Of a stretch of DNA of 64,000 nt, positions 40,556-49,061 are shown in pieces; positions within the stretch are counted from its first letter, which is position 1; each line of letters starts with the position of its first letter. The position numbers were made by a program, and so were the translations under genes. The notes beneath the pieces were generated by a model. It worked only from the letters and a program-made list of their open reading frames with translations. It was not told where the DNA came from and did not search any database. Source of the DNA: Serinicoccus sediminis (GTDB taxonomy: Bacteria > Actinomycetota > Actinomycetes > Actinomycetales > Dermatophilaceae); the NCBI RefSeq assembly GCF_004153545.1, contig NZ_SDVA01000002.1, forward strand, positions 62,001 to 126,000. The letters are read 5' to 3'.

Positions 40556-41923
40556 TCAGCGGCGCGCGGCTTCGTACCTGCTGAGCGCCTCCTTGCGTTC
40601 CTCGGCGTGATCGACGATGGGCTTCGGGTAGTCGTGCTCGTAGCCGTCGTCGGCCTTCCACGGCTGGTGGGCCGACTTGCCGGAGAGGTGGCGCAGCTCC
40701 GGCACCCAGCGCCGCACGTAGTCGCCGCTCGGGTCGAACTTCTCCCCCTGGGTGACCGGGTTGAAGACGCGGAAGTAGGGCGAGGCGTCGGTGCCCGTCC
40801 CGGCGACCCACTGCCAGCCGTGGTTGTTGCTGGCGATGTCGCCGTCGACGAGCCGGTCGAGGAACCAGCGGGCGCCCGTCGGCCACCAGACGTGCAGGTC
40901 CTTGGTGAGGAAGCTCGCGGTGATCATCCGCACCCGGTTGTGCATCCACCCGACCTCGCGCAGCTGGCGCATCCCCGCGTCGACGATCGGGTAGCCGGTC
41001 CGTCCGTCCTTCCACGCCTGGATCGCGTCCTGCGGCTCGTCGTAGCGCATGCCGGGCAGCGCGTCGCGCAGGTCGTGCCAGGCGCTGCGCGGGTTCTCCG
41101 CGAGGACGTCGCCGTAGAACTCGCGCCACGCGATCTCCTGCTCGAAGGTCTGTGCCCCCTGCGAGCGCTTGTCGGCGAGGTCGGCCAGGATCGTCCGCGG
41201 GTGGATGGCGCCGATCTTGAGGTAGGCCGACAGCCGGCTGGTGCCGTCGATGGCCGGCTTGTCGCGGTCGCCGTCGTAGTCGTCGAGCGCCTCGTCGCGG
41301 AAGTCGCGCCACCGGGCGAGCGCCGCCTTCTCCCCCGCCTCGGGCATCTGCGGCAGGTCGTCCTCGCCGAGTGCCTTCTCGAGCATGTCGAGCGCCTTCT
41401 GGTGGCTGTCGGCCTCGACGAGGTCGAGCGAGCGAGGGTATGCCGCGGGCTCGGGCCACCCGTGCTCGCGCCAGGCGCGGTGGAACGGGGTGTAGACCTT
41501 GTAGGGATCCCCGGAGCCGTTGCGCACCAGGCCCGGGCCGACGGCATACGGCGTGCCGGTCTCGACCCACTCGACGTCCTTGCCGGCCAGCGCGTCCTGC
41601 ACCTTCTTGTCGCGGCGCCGACCGGAGGGGGTGACCTCGCGGGTGACGTGCACCGAGCCGGCCCCGACCTCCGTGGCGACCGCGGGCACGACCTTGGCGG
41701 GGTCGCCGTGCCGGATGACGAGGCGCCCGTCGAAGCCCTCCTGGGCGGCCTGCAGGCTCGCGGCGAGCCAGGCGCGCCGGACCGGGCCGCCGCGCTCCCA
41801 GAGGTAGGGGTCGACGACGAAGATCACGCAGACGGTGCCGTCGTCGGAGGCGTCGCGGGCGGCGAGCAGGGCGGGGTGGTCGCCGCGGCGCAGGTCGCGC
41901 CGCAGCCAGAGCAGGGCGGTCAT
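40556..41923 (-). CDS. phr: Deoxyribodipyrimidine photolyase
   Basis: A 455-residue cryptochrome/photolyase family protein. The antenna domain starts TALLWLRRDLRRGDHPALLA; the FAD domain contains GTSRLSAYLKIGAIHPRTI, IAWREFYGDVLAENP and MHNRVRMITASFLTKDLHV, and ends with SNNHGWQWVAGTGTDASPYF and RVFNPVTQGEKFDP. These are features of class I CPD photolyases that repair UV-induced pyrimidine dimers with blue light. Translation of its ATG may be coupled to an 8-codon leaderless ORF whose stop overlaps it (41920-41946). Cytoplasmic, DNA-binding. Confidence 0.93.
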   Translation of the reverse strand: MTALLWLRRDLRRGDHPALLAARDASDDGTVCVIFVVDPYLWERGGPVRRAWLAASLQAAQEGFDGRLVIRHGDPAKVVPAVATEVGAGSVHVTREVTPSGRRRDKKVQDALAGKDVEWVETGTPYAVGPGLVRNGSGDPYKVYTPFHRAWREHGWPEPAAYPRSLDLVEADSHQKALDMLEKALGEDDLPQMPEAGEKAALARWRDFRDEALDDYDGDRDKPAIDGTSRLSAYLKIGAIHPRTILADLADKRSQGAQTFEQEIAWREFYGDVLAENPRSAWHDLRDALPGMRYDEPQDAIQAWKDGRTGYPIVDAGMRQLREVGWMHNRVRMITASFLTKDLHVWWPTGARWFLDRLVDGDIASNNHGWQWVAGTGTDASPYFRVFNPVTQGEKFDPSGDYVRRWVPELRHLSGKSAHQPWKADDGYEHDYPKPIVDHAEERKEALSRYEAARR

Positions 41924-41946
41924 GTCGTCACCGGTGCCGAGGTCAT
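41920..41946 (-). CDS. 8-codon leaderless ORF coupled to the photolyase start
   Basis: TAGGGT (41953-41958, minus strand) followed by six bases and ATG starts an ORF encoding MTSAPVTT; its TGA overlaps the photolyase ATG as ATGA. Since the promoter would start transcripts at this ATG, ribosomes loading there would end on the photolyase start, which otherwise has only a weak GGTGA site. This is read from sequence; translation of the ORF is inference. Confidence 0.45.
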   Translation of the reverse strand: MTSAPVTT

Positions 41947-42032
41947 GACTCGACCCTAGATCGGCTCACCGACAGTGGCGACTCGCGCGCAGGCAGGATG
42001 CGGGGGACCTGCGAGGACGGCATAGTGGCCCC

Positions 42033-43148
42033 ATGAAGATCGCCGTGCCGACCGAGGTCAAGAACAACGAGTTCCGGGTGGCCATCACCCCGGTGGGGGT
42101 GGACGAGCTGGTCCGCCGGGGGCACGAGGTCTTCGTCCAGCAGGGGGCGGGCATGGGGTCCTCCATCAGCGACGAGGAGTACGTCGCGCAGGGCGCGACC
42201 ATCGTCGAGGGTCCGGACGCGACGTGGGCGGCCGGTGAGATGGTGCTCAAGGTCAAGGAGCCGATCGAGAGCGAGTACGCCTACCTCCGCGACGACCTGC
42301 TGCTCTTCACCTACCTGCACCTGGCGGCCGACGAGCCGCTGACCCGGCGCCTGGTGGAGGCGGGCACGACGGCGGTGGCCTACGAGACGGTGCAGCTGCC
42401 CAGCGGCATGCTTCCGCTGCTCTACCCGATGTCCGAGGTCGCCGGCTGCCTCGCGCCGCAGGTCGGGGCGCACACGATGATGAAGGCGCAGGGCGGGCGT
42501 GGCGTGCTCATGGGCGGCATCGGCGGTGTCGCGAACGCGAAGGTGCTGGTGCTCGGTGGCGGTGTCGCGGGGCAGAACGCCGCCAACATCGCTCTCGGCA
42601 TGGGCGCCGACGTCACCATCCTCGACACCGACCTCGACAAGCTGCGCACCCTCTTCTGGCGCTTCGACAACCGGGTCCGCCAGCTCGCGTCCAACCACCT
42701 GACGATCACCGAGCTCGTGCCGCAGGCCGACATGGTCATCGGCACGGTGCTCATCCCCGGCGCCAAGGCGCCCAAGCTGGTCACCGACGACATGGTCGCC
42801 ACGATGAAGCCGGGCTCGGTGCTCGTGGACGTCGCCATCGACCAGGGCGGCTGCTTCGAGGGCTCGCGCCCCACCACGCACGCCGAGCCGACCTTCCCCG
42901 TGCACGACTCGCTCTACTACTGCGTCGCCAACATGCCCGGCGCCGTCCCCCACACCTCCACCTGGGCGCTCACCAACTCCACCCTGCCGTATGCCGTGCA
43001 GCTCGCGGACAAGGGGTGGGAGCAGGCCTTGCGCGACAACGCCTCCCTGGCGAAGGGGCTCAACACCCACGCGGGCCAGCTGACCTACGGCGCTGTGGGA
43101 GAGGCGTTCGGTATGGAGTCGGTCACCGTCGAGGAGGTGCTCGGCTGA
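42033..43148 (+). CDS. ald: Alanine dehydrogenase
   Basis: A 371-residue NAD-dependent alanine dehydrogenase converting L-alanine to pyruvate and ammonia. Family landmarks: MKIAVPTEVKNNEFRVAITP at the N-terminus, LKVKEPIESEYAYLRDDLLL with substrate residues, and the NAD site AKVLVLGGGVAGQNAANIAL, then LVDVAIDQGGCFEGSRPT. Length is exactly that of the family. CATAGT six bases before the ATG gives a leaderless promoter. No Lrp-like AldR regulator is adjacent. Confidence 0.95.
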   Translation: MKIAVPTEVKNNEFRVAITPVGVDELVRRGHEVFVQQGAGMGSSISDEEYVAQGATIVEGPDATWAAGEMVLKVKEPIESEYAYLRDDLLLFTYLHLAADEPLTRRLVEAGTTAVAYETVQLPSGMLPLLYPMSEVAGCLAPQVGAHTMMKAQGGRGVLMGGIGGVANAKVLVLGGGVAGQNAANIALGMGADVTILDTDLDKLRTLFWRFDNRVRQLASNHLTITELVPQADMVIGTVLIPGAKAPKLVTDDMVATMKPGSVLVDVAIDQGGCFEGSRPTTHAEPTFPVHDSLYYCVANMPGAVPHTSTWALTNSTLPYAVQLADKGWEQALRDNASLAKGLNTHAGQLTYGAVGEAFGMESVTVEEVLG

Positions 43149-43264
43149 GGCTGGGCGCCTGGGCCACACCTCTCTGGGATATGTAGGTGCTCGCGCAGCT
43201 CCATCGGATGGCAGCGGTTGGGGCTGCGCACCCCAGGTGTCATCTGATCGTGCAGCAGTCCCAA

Positions 43265-43624
43265 CTAGTGCCATCTGGCCGATTCGCGGGCTGCTGCGCG
43301 GTGGTCGGCCGCGCCGCTGGCGACGGCGATGACCAGGTCGTACGCGTCGTCGTCGGGTGCGTGCAGATCGATGTCGTTGAGTCCGTAGAACACGACTACG
43401 GCGAGCCATCCCAGGCGCTTGTTGCCATCGACGAGCGGGTGGTGGACGACGATGGACTCCAGCAGCGCGCCCGCCTTGACGTCGATGTCGGGGTAGGCGT
43501 CACGTCCGAAGACACTGGAGCTGGGGCGGTGGGCCGCCGAGTCCAGCAGGCCAAGGTCCTGGATCGGACCTACGCCCAGGTCCGTTGCCAGGGTGAGCAG
43601 GTCCTCGGTCGTCAGGTACTCCAA
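43265..43624 (-). CDS. Doc-family toxin (Fic fold)
   Basis: A 119-residue Doc-type toxin with the Fic motif HPLVDGNKRLGW (His72-Arg80 approximately), which in Doc phosphorylates EF-Tu. The N-terminus LEYLTTEDLLTLATDL and DLGLLDSAAHRPSSSVFG match the family. The start codon is TTG at 43624, three bases past the antitoxin stop and in the same reading frame as the antitoxin; no ATG or GTG gives a complete N-terminus. The Leu in the HPLVDGNKR motif replaces the usual Phe, as in many actinobacterial Doc proteins. Second gene of the toxin-antitoxin operon. Confidence 0.85.
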   Translation of the reverse strand: MEYLTTEDLLTLATDLGVGPIQDLGLLDSAAHRPSSSVFGRDAYPDIDVKAGALLESIVVHHPLVDGNKRLGWLAVVVFYGLNDIDLHAPDDDAYDLVIAVASGAADHRAAARESARWH

Positions 43625-43627
43625 GGA

Positions 43628-43831
43628 TCAGCGCCCCAGACGCTCGAGCAGGTCGGCGTACCGCTCTCGGCCCCGTGCGGACAGCTCGCGTACCTGCTCC
43701 TCATGCCCGCGCCGTGCAGCCGCCTCCCGGATCGCCCGGACGGTCGCCTCCTGCTTGCTCACACCCTCAGCCTCGGCCAGAGCCGCCAACGCTCGCTCAT
43801 CGTCTGGAGACAGTCGCAGAGTCATCGCCAT
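43628..43831 (-). CDS. Ribbon-helix-helix antitoxin of the Doc pair
   Basis: A 67-residue protein beginning MAMTLRLSPDDERALAALAE, a ribbon-helix-helix DNA-binding pattern (strand TLRL followed by two helices), with a C-terminal charged helix (EEQVRELSARGRERYADLLE) that would bind the toxin. It lies directly upstream of the Doc gene. The palindrome GTGGTACCAC seven bases before its ATG is the likely autorepression site. Confidence 0.82.
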   Translation of the reverse strand: MAMTLRLSPDDERALAALAEAEGVSKQEATVRAIREAAARRGHEEQVRELSARGRERYADLLERLGR

Positions 43832-43837
43832 GCGGCC

Positions 43838-43858
43838 GTGGTACCACTTTGGTATCTA
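43838..43858 (-). promoter_or_regulatory. Operator/promoter of the toxin-antitoxin operon
   Basis: A perfect 10-bp palindrome GTGGTACCAC (43838-43847) followed by a third half site TTTGGTATC; on the minus strand TAGATA (43853-43858) is the candidate -10. An RHH dimer bound here would block initiation. Confidence 0.62.
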
Positions 43859-43942
43859 GCGCTCTTGCCAACGTTCATGCAGTGGGCTGCCACCCGTCGC
43901 GTCGGGAGGCGGACGGAACTGGCCGCTTCCTACACTCTTCCC

Positions 43943-44746
43943 GTGAACGGACAACTGGCCCTCGTAGCGGCGCTGGCAGCGATCGGAGGGCGCTGGCTCC
44001 GGGGAGGTGCGAGTGCACCCATACCCGACTTGTCGGGCGGCAACTCAGCCTTCCAGTACGTGGGGTCGTTCACCGCCACACTGCCCCCGCGCGGCTTCCT
44101 GAGGCGCACGTCGGTGGCGACGGGTCCCGAGGAATGGCTCACCGGCCTTCAGTCCCGGGGAGTCACGGATCTCTCGTTGGTCACCGACCTGCCCACCACA
44201 GGTCCACTGCCTGCGCATGTCGCCTCGGGATTCTCCAACTCCGGCACCTGGGCCCTCCTCGCCACGGGCACGTCAGCGCCGACGCTATGGGCGTTCGGCT
44301 GGCAGGTCGGCGACCGCACCGCCCCGGACTCCCGGATCTGGTCAGTGTCTGCGCACGGCTCGTCGGCGGAGGGCCTCGGAGCACCACGGGTCGGCGTGAC
44401 AGAGGCCAGGACGGCGCTACGGGTCGCGCTGCACGCCATCGGGGGCTTCGCCCAGCAGTTCGACGAACTCCACAGGTGGGCGTCGTGGTTCACGAAGGCC
44501 GAGAGCCTCCTCACCGACCCGACCCCGGTTGCCCCCTACCACCAGGACCTGCTTCCGCCCGATGCCGACCTCGAGCGTCGCCAGCTGGCAGCCGCGGTCG
44601 TGCAGGGTTGGGTGTTCGGCGGGATGGGGTCGTGGAACGACGGCGGACCTGTGGATCGCGGGGCGCAGCGAGAGTACGAGCGCGTCGGCGCGCACTTGTA
44701 CTCCGCTCTGCTGACCGCGCTTCCGGCCGCGACCAACGGTGCGTGA
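43943..44746 (+). CDS. Hypothetical protein, 267 residues
   Basis: Start GTG 43943 follows TACACT by six bases (leaderless). I recognise no family. The protein is soluble, rich in Trp and Gly, with segments AFQYVGSFTATLPPRGFLRR, SGTWALLATGTSAPTLWAFG and LHRWASWFTKAESLLTDPTP. Near the C-terminus VQGWVFGGMGSWNDGG is notable. No signal peptide is apparent despite the hydrophobic LALVAALAAIGGRWLRGGA at the N-terminus, which could be a weak membrane anchor. Codon use is less G+C-biased than in flanking regions, consistent with an accessory islet. Confidence 0.65.
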   Translation: MNGQLALVAALAAIGGRWLRGGASAPIPDLSGGNSAFQYVGSFTATLPPRGFLRRTSVATGPEEWLTGLQSRGVTDLSLVTDLPTTGPLPAHVASGFSNSGTWALLATGTSAPTLWAFGWQVGDRTAPDSRIWSVSAHGSSAEGLGAPRVGVTEARTALRVALHAIGGFAQQFDELHRWASWFTKAESLLTDPTPVAPYHQDLLPPDADLERRQLAAAVVQGWVFGGMGSWNDGGPVDRGAQREYERVGAHLYSALLTALPAATNGA

Positions 44747-44799
44747 CGCCCGCCCTGCCTCGCCCGGAGGTCACGCCGCGACGAGCAGCAGTCCGCCCC

Positions 44800-45027
44800 T
44801 CAGAGCTTCTCGAGCTTGTGGAACGGGCTCGGGATGCGCATCGTGCGAGTGCCGAAGTTCACCGTGACCGCCGCGCTCTCCGTGCCCACGACACGTCCTA
44901 GACCCAAGGCCTGGTGCGAGACCCGGTCGTCGACCTCGAAATGCTCGATGTCCGGCTCGACCCGTGGCTTGAAGGGGCTGGAGGCAAGGTGGCGCCGCTG
45001 GGATCCGGACCGGGTTGATGTGATCAC
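44800..45027 (-). CDS. Small Tudor/CarD-like domain protein
   Basis: A 75-residue protein. After a basic N-terminus, residues ~25-75 read EHFEVDDRVSHQALGLGRVV, ESAAVTVNFGTRTMRIPSPF and HKLEKL, the pattern of a small beta-barrel found at the C-terminus of UvrD helicases and as stand-alone actinobacterial proteins. Possibly nucleic-acid- or protein-binding. Start GTG 45027 is the longest option; a shorter start is possible. Confidence 0.65.
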   Translation of the reverse strand: MITSTRSGSQRRHLASSPFKPRVEPDIEHFEVDDRVSHQALGLGRVVGTESAAVTVNFGTRTMRIPSPFHKLEKL

Positions 45028-45139
45028 CCCTCAGTATGCGCCCCCAGAGCCATGCCAGCCACACCCGCTGCTCACGGTGCGTCCAGGGCGCGGGGCCGGC
45101 TCGTGGTTGCCCTGCCGTGGCAGGTGGCGACGGAGGGCG

Positions 45140-45454
45140 TCACCGGCCCGCGGGTCCCTCTTCGGGCTCGCGGATGAGCCGCAGGTGGCGCTGCAGCCAA
45201 GGGCGGGCCTCCTCGAGCACCGCGTCCAGGCCGCGCACCGCTGGGTCGGGGTAGAACCCAGAGGTGTCGTTGGCGCGGTAGTAGAGGCCGGCTGGACGGT
45301 CGGCACCGTCGACCTCGTGCGGCCACGGGAGATAGATGACGGTGACCGGTTCGCCCTCGAGGTCGACCTCCCGGCTGCGGGGGGCCTCCTGCTCCGTGGG
45401 GAAACTCAGGATGGTGGCATCCTCGTCCCCGGTCCCTGGGCCCTGCTCCGTCAT
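45140..45454 (-). CDS. Hypothetical protein, 104 residues
   Basis: Start ATG 45454 is supported by TACGGT seven bases upstream (leaderless); a longer in-frame start at 45541 would read through that promoter. The protein is acidic, with VTVIYLPWPHEVDGADRPAG and YYRANDTSGFYPDPAVRGLD, and ends LRLIREPEEGPAGR. No known domain is recognised. It lies in the accessory islet. Confidence 0.6.
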   Translation of the reverse strand: MTEQGPGTGDEDATILSFPTEQEAPRSREVDLEGEPVTVIYLPWPHEVDGADRPAGLYYRANDTSGFYPDPAVRGLDAVLEEARPWLQRHLRLIREPEEGPAGR

Positions 45455-45603
45455 GTCGTTCACCGTACCGCTCCGGTGAGGGTCCCGCCGGATGCTGCCG
45501 GCCCAGTTGCGGGTGGGGAACCGCATGGCCAGGATGAGCATCCAGGACGACGTGAGTCTGCTGCGAGCACGGCGTAGGACAGGGACGACCAGGGAGGCCG
45601 ACG

Positions 45604-45924
45604 ATGCGCTGCTACCGACGTGTGCTCTCGGTCGTTGTCCTCGTCTGTGCTACTGCTTGCTCCGAGTCGGAGGGGCAGGACTACATGCTCGACACCCACT
45701 GCGGGATCGACGAGCTCCACGTCGAAGGACAGTGGTACGAACGCGCTCAGGGTCTTCTCGATGACGGCTCCGGGAACCCGCCCGACGATTGGGACAACCC
45801 GGAACAGACGGGCACCATCACCCGGGTCGACGAGACCACCCTCGTCTTCACCGACGAGGTCGGACACCGAGAGGAGTTCGTCCTCCGTCCGGGGGCGAGC
45901 GAAGCCAAGCGGGCCTGCGACTGA
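45604..45924 (+). CDS. Small putative lipoprotein
   Basis: A 106-residue secreted lipoprotein: signal peptide MRCYRRVLSVVVLVCATACS with the lipobox Cys at position 19. The mature part has CGIDELHVEGQWYERAQGLL, GTITRVDETTLVFTDEVG and a C-terminal Cys (AKRACD), giving two cysteines for a disulfide. No family recognised, but the HCGIDELHVEGQWYE-type start is common in small actinobacterial lipoproteins. Function unknown. Confidence 0.75.
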   Translation: MRCYRRVLSVVVLVCATACSESEGQDYMLDTHCGIDELHVEGQWYERAQGLLDDGSGNPPDDWDNPEQTGTITRVDETTLVFTDEVGHREEFVLRPGASEAKRACD

Positions 45925-46022
45925 GCGAGCATCGCCGTGTGCCGCTCGGTCCTCTCAGGCAGCCAACATCCCTCGCGCGTATGCCCCTGACCGCTCGTCT
46001 GCGGCATCGCCAGCGCGCACGA

Positions 46023-46571
46023 TCAGCCGAGGGAGGACCCACCAGCGAGGTCGACGTCGACCTCGAGAAGGACGCCGGTGCGCTGTTCTGTCCTCCGTCC
46101 CCGAGGGAAGAGGTCTCGATCACGACTCAAGCCACACTGCTCGACCTCCTCGTACCGTGCGCTCGGGGACTCGAACACCCACGTCCCGTCCCCGGCGGGG
46201 TCCTGGACGTACCGGCGGTGCTCGGTCCACATCCGGACCACGACCCCCGTCGTCCTCGGCCAGTCAGGCGGGGCGACGTAGGTGTCGAGCGACAGCACCC
46301 CGGTCACCACCCCAGGACCAGGGTCCATCTGCTCAGGCCATTCGCAGTAGACCGGGACCGGGCCGATGTCCAGGCGGTAGGCGTGGTAGCCCGACGCCAA
46401 CCCCTCCCACGGCTTCAGCGGGGTCACGACGGCCTCGTACGTCGCCCGCAGGCCAGCGGGCCGACCCTCGTCATCGTCGAGCACCAACCATTCCGAGAAC
46501 GAGTCCCCCACGGCCACCCCGTAGCCGCGATCACCCAGGACCCACTCCTCACAGTGCACCCTCAGCCGCAT
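46023..46571 (-). CDS. Hypothetical protein, 182 residues
   Basis: Begins MRLRVHCEEWVLGDRGYGVA, then VGDSFSEWLVLDDDEGRPAG. It resembles actinobacterial proteins of the DUF6578 type, which open with a short strand containing EDW/EEW followed by VGD, but I cannot verify this. The C-terminal part (VVVRMWTEHRRYVQDPAGDG) is beta-rich. No signal peptide or membrane segment. Function unknown. Confidence 0.6.
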   Translation of the reverse strand: MRLRVHCEEWVLGDRGYGVAVGDSFSEWLVLDDDEGRPAGLRATYEAVVTPLKPWEGLASGYHAYRLDIGPVPVYCEWPEQMDPGPGVVTGVLSLDTYVAPPDWPRTTGVVVRMWTEHRRYVQDPAGDGTWVFESPSARYEEVEQCGLSRDRDLFPRGRRTEQRTGVLLEVDVDLAGGSSLG

Positions 46572-46633
46572 GACAAGACTCTGCCACGTCGGTGGACGTG
46601 CCGCCCCCGTCCGGGACCGCTACGGTCCACGTC

Positions 46634-47044
46634 ATGGCCGACTACCCGCAGCTGCTGCATACCGTCCTCGACACCCCTGAGGTGCGACAGCTGGCCGAGT
46701 TCTACCGCCGGCTGCTCGGTCTGCAGTACCGGCCCGGCGACGAGCCCCCGGCGGACGAGAGCGATGACGCCGACTGGTTGGTCCTCACCGACGCGCAGGG
46801 CAACCGCACCCTGGCCTTCCAGGAGGTCGACCGCCTCGAGCGGACGACGTGGCCGCGGCCCGACGTACCGATGCAGATGCACCTGGACCTCACGGTGCCC
46901 GACCGTGAGACCCTCGAGACGCAGCACCGGCGGGCTCTCGACCTGGGCGCCGAGCTCCTCCTCGACCGCACCGACGACCCGGACGAACCGTTGTACGTCT
47001 ACGCCGACCTCGCCGGTCACCCGTTCTGCATCTTCGTCGCCTGA
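46634..47044 (+). CDS. VOC-family (glyoxalase-like) protein
   Basis: A 136-residue vicinal-oxygen-chelate fold protein with two beta-alpha-beta-beta-beta modules: LLHTVLDTPEVRQLAEFYRR and LLGLQYRPG in the first, PMQMHLDLTVPDRETLETQH and LYVYADLAGHPFCIFVA in the second. The metal ligands would be His9, His ~80 and a C-terminal residue. Start ATG 46634 follows TACGGT by seven bases (leaderless). Most actinobacterial members have no known substrate. It marks the right end of the accessory islet. Confidence 0.82.
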   Translation: MADYPQLLHTVLDTPEVRQLAEFYRRLLGLQYRPGDEPPADESDDADWLVLTDAQGNRTLAFQEVDRLERTTWPRPDVPMQMHLDLTVPDRETLETQHRRALDLGAELLLDRTDDPDEPLYVYADLAGHPFCIFVA

Positions 47045-47056
47045 CAAACGGAACCG

Positions 47057-48364
47057 TCAGCGCGCCCCGCCGCCCACGGCGAAGGAACGGCCTCGGTCGC
47101 CGTAGGTCACGCGGCGCAGCACCACCTCCGCCGGGCCCGGACGGCCGGCGCGGTCCAGCCAGGCGCACAGCCCCACCGAGGCCAGCCAGATGAGGATCGC
47201 GATCGCCGCCGCACCCGCCGACCCGATGCGCCCGCCGACGCCGAGCCCCCAGGCCGCCATCAGGGGCGCCATGACGACCGACTGCCAGAGGTATGCCGAC
47301 AGCGAGCGACGACCCACCGCCGCCAGCGCCCCTGTCACGGGCCCCGGCGCAGCCCCTTCTGCAGCCTCGCCTGCGGCGTCCGGCTCGGTCGCCCCGGACC
47401 GGGTCTGCAGGCGCGCGGCGACCAGGCCGAAGACGGCGGCATACCCGAGGCCGCCGGCCAACCCGGTGAGCATCTGCACGCCGATGAACATGAAGCTGAG
47501 CTCCGGAGTCAGCCAGACCCCGGTGTGGACCAGCATCAGCGGGACCCCGCCCAGCCAGGCCACGGGCAGCCCGACCAGAGCGGTGCGACGCAGCCGGGGC
47601 ACGTGGTCCGCAGGACGGTCCAGCACTCCCTCCCGCGCCCACAGCCACCCGGTGAGGATCGCGGCCGGCACGCTGAACGAGAAGGCGGTGAACCCGAGGA
47701 TGAAGGCGTACTCGCTGAGCCGCGGCAGGACCGACGCGGCGTAGGACGAGATCCCGTTCGCGTCCGTCGTCGCCGGCATCCACACCGCGGTGTCCCACGA
47801 CTCCTGCGGCAACGACAGCAGCGAGACGCCAGATGCCACCGTGAACGCGGCGAAGAGTGCGAGCAGGCCCACCAGCACGCCGCGGACGACCTTGATGGCG
47901 CGGGTGCTGCGCCAGAAGAGCAGCGGCACGAGCACCAGCCCGAGGATCCCGTACGGCCCGAGCACGTCGCCGTACCAGAGGAGCGCCGCGTGCATCGTGC
48001 CGATGACGACGAGCGCGACGTGCCTGCGCCGGAGCATGGCCCGGAAACCGGCCAGGGGCGTGCCGCGGGCCTCCTGCGCGCGGGCGAACTGCACCATCCC
48101 GTAGCCGAAAAGCAGCGCGAACATCGGCAGCGCCCGCGCGTCGACGAGCACGATCATCAGCGTCTGCACCACCCGGTCCACCCCCGTCGCGCCGACCGGG
48201 TGGCCGACCGACAACCCGTGCTGAACGCCGTAGAGGAACCACGGGATGTTGGCCAGCACGATCAGCAGCAGCATGAAGCCCCGCGCCAGGTCCGGGGCCA
48301 GGGCCCGCGGTGGCCCCACCCGAGCGGTGTCGGCCACCCGCACCGAGTCTGGTGTGTCCGTCAT
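47057..48364 (-). CDS. DUF418 family membrane protein
   Basis: A 435-residue protein with about ten helices of the DUF418 family. The N-terminus has LAPDLARGFMLLLIVLANIP, followed by DARALPMFALLFGYGMVQFA, both characteristic. The C-terminal DUF418 module contains GRRSLSAYLWQSVVMAPLMA and AWGLGVGGRIG. Related to acyltransferase-like membrane proteins, but no function is known. Start ATG 48364 chosen because the longer frame begins with a basic, non-family stretch. Confidence 0.83.
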   Translation of the reverse strand: MTDTPDSVRVADTARVGPPRALAPDLARGFMLLLIVLANIPWFLYGVQHGLSVGHPVGATGVDRVVQTLMIVLVDARALPMFALLFGYGMVQFARAQEARGTPLAGFRAMLRRRHVALVVIGTMHAALLWYGDVLGPYGILGLVLVPLLFWRSTRAIKVVRGVLVGLLALFAAFTVASGVSLLSLPQESWDTAVWMPATTDANGISSYAASVLPRLSEYAFILGFTAFSFSVPAAILTGWLWAREGVLDRPADHVPRLRRTALVGLPVAWLGGVPLMLVHTGVWLTPELSFMFIGVQMLTGLAGGLGYAAVFGLVAARLQTRSGATEPDAAGEAAEGAAPGPVTGALAAVGRRSLSAYLWQSVVMAPLMAAWGLGVGGRIGSAGAAAIAILIWLASVGLCAWLDRAGRPGPAEVVLRRVTYGDRGRSFAVGGGAR

Positions 48365-48476
48365 GCGTCTCAGCGTGGCAGCGGCGGCGACCGCCCGGGA
48401 CTGACGTCTGTCACGACCTCGACAGCGCAACCGCGCCGACCTGGCGGGTCGCCAGAGGCCGGTCCCAGCGTGGCCG

Positions 48477-49031
48477 TCAGAGCACGCGCTCGAAGAGGTG
48501 GAACTGGTCGAGGTCGGTGCCCTCGTAGTGCAGGGTGTGGACGCCCAGGTCGGTGAAGCCGCACCGGGGGTAGAGAGCTCGAGCGGCGGCGTTCTCGACG
48601 TAGGTGTCCAGGCGGACCGCGCGGCACCCCTCGCCTCTCGCCACCTCCAGGGCGGCGTCGACGAGGAAGCGCGCGACCCCCTGACGCAGGAAGGCGGGAC
48701 ACACCCCCAGGGCGTGCACCACGAGCACCTGCTCGGGCGGCGCGTCGACGGCCCAGGGCGCCTGCCGGTAGGCGTCGGGAGCGTCGTGGTTCAGCGCGAC
48801 GACGCCGGCGACCTGCTCGCCACTCGGGTCGAGGGCCAGGTACAGCTGGCCGGCGTCGACCCACCCCCGGACCTCGGCCTCGCTCGGGCGGTTCTCGGTG
48901 TGCCAGTGCGGGAAGTCCGCGGTCGCGGCCAGGTGGTCGATGATCTGCCGGTATGCGTCCAGCGCCGCCGCGGTGTCAGCCGGCCCCGCCACACGGAAGT
49001 CCCAGCTGACCGGCACGTCGCGCTCACCCAC
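48477..49031 (-). CDS. GNAT-family N-acetyltransferase
   Basis: A 184-residue GNAT protein. Motif A for acetyl-CoA binding reads VHALGVCPAFLRQGVARFLV, followed by AALEVARGEGCRAVRLDTYV, and motif B is ENAAARALYPRCGFTDLGVH. The N-terminal strand order is as expected. Substrate unknown. The ~112-base gap to the DUF418 gene has no recognised feature. Confidence 0.85.
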   Translation of the reverse strand: MGERDVPVSWDFRVAGPADTAAALDAYRQIIDHLAATADFPHWHTENRPSEAEVRGWVDAGQLYLALDPSGEQVAGVVALNHDAPDAYRQAPWAVDAPPEQVLVVHALGVCPAFLRQGVARFLVDAALEVARGEGCRAVRLDTYVENAAARALYPRCGFTDLGVHTLHYEGTDLDQFHLFERVL

Positions 49032-49061
49032 CCGTGCACCGTGACCGGAGCGAGCTGGCCC

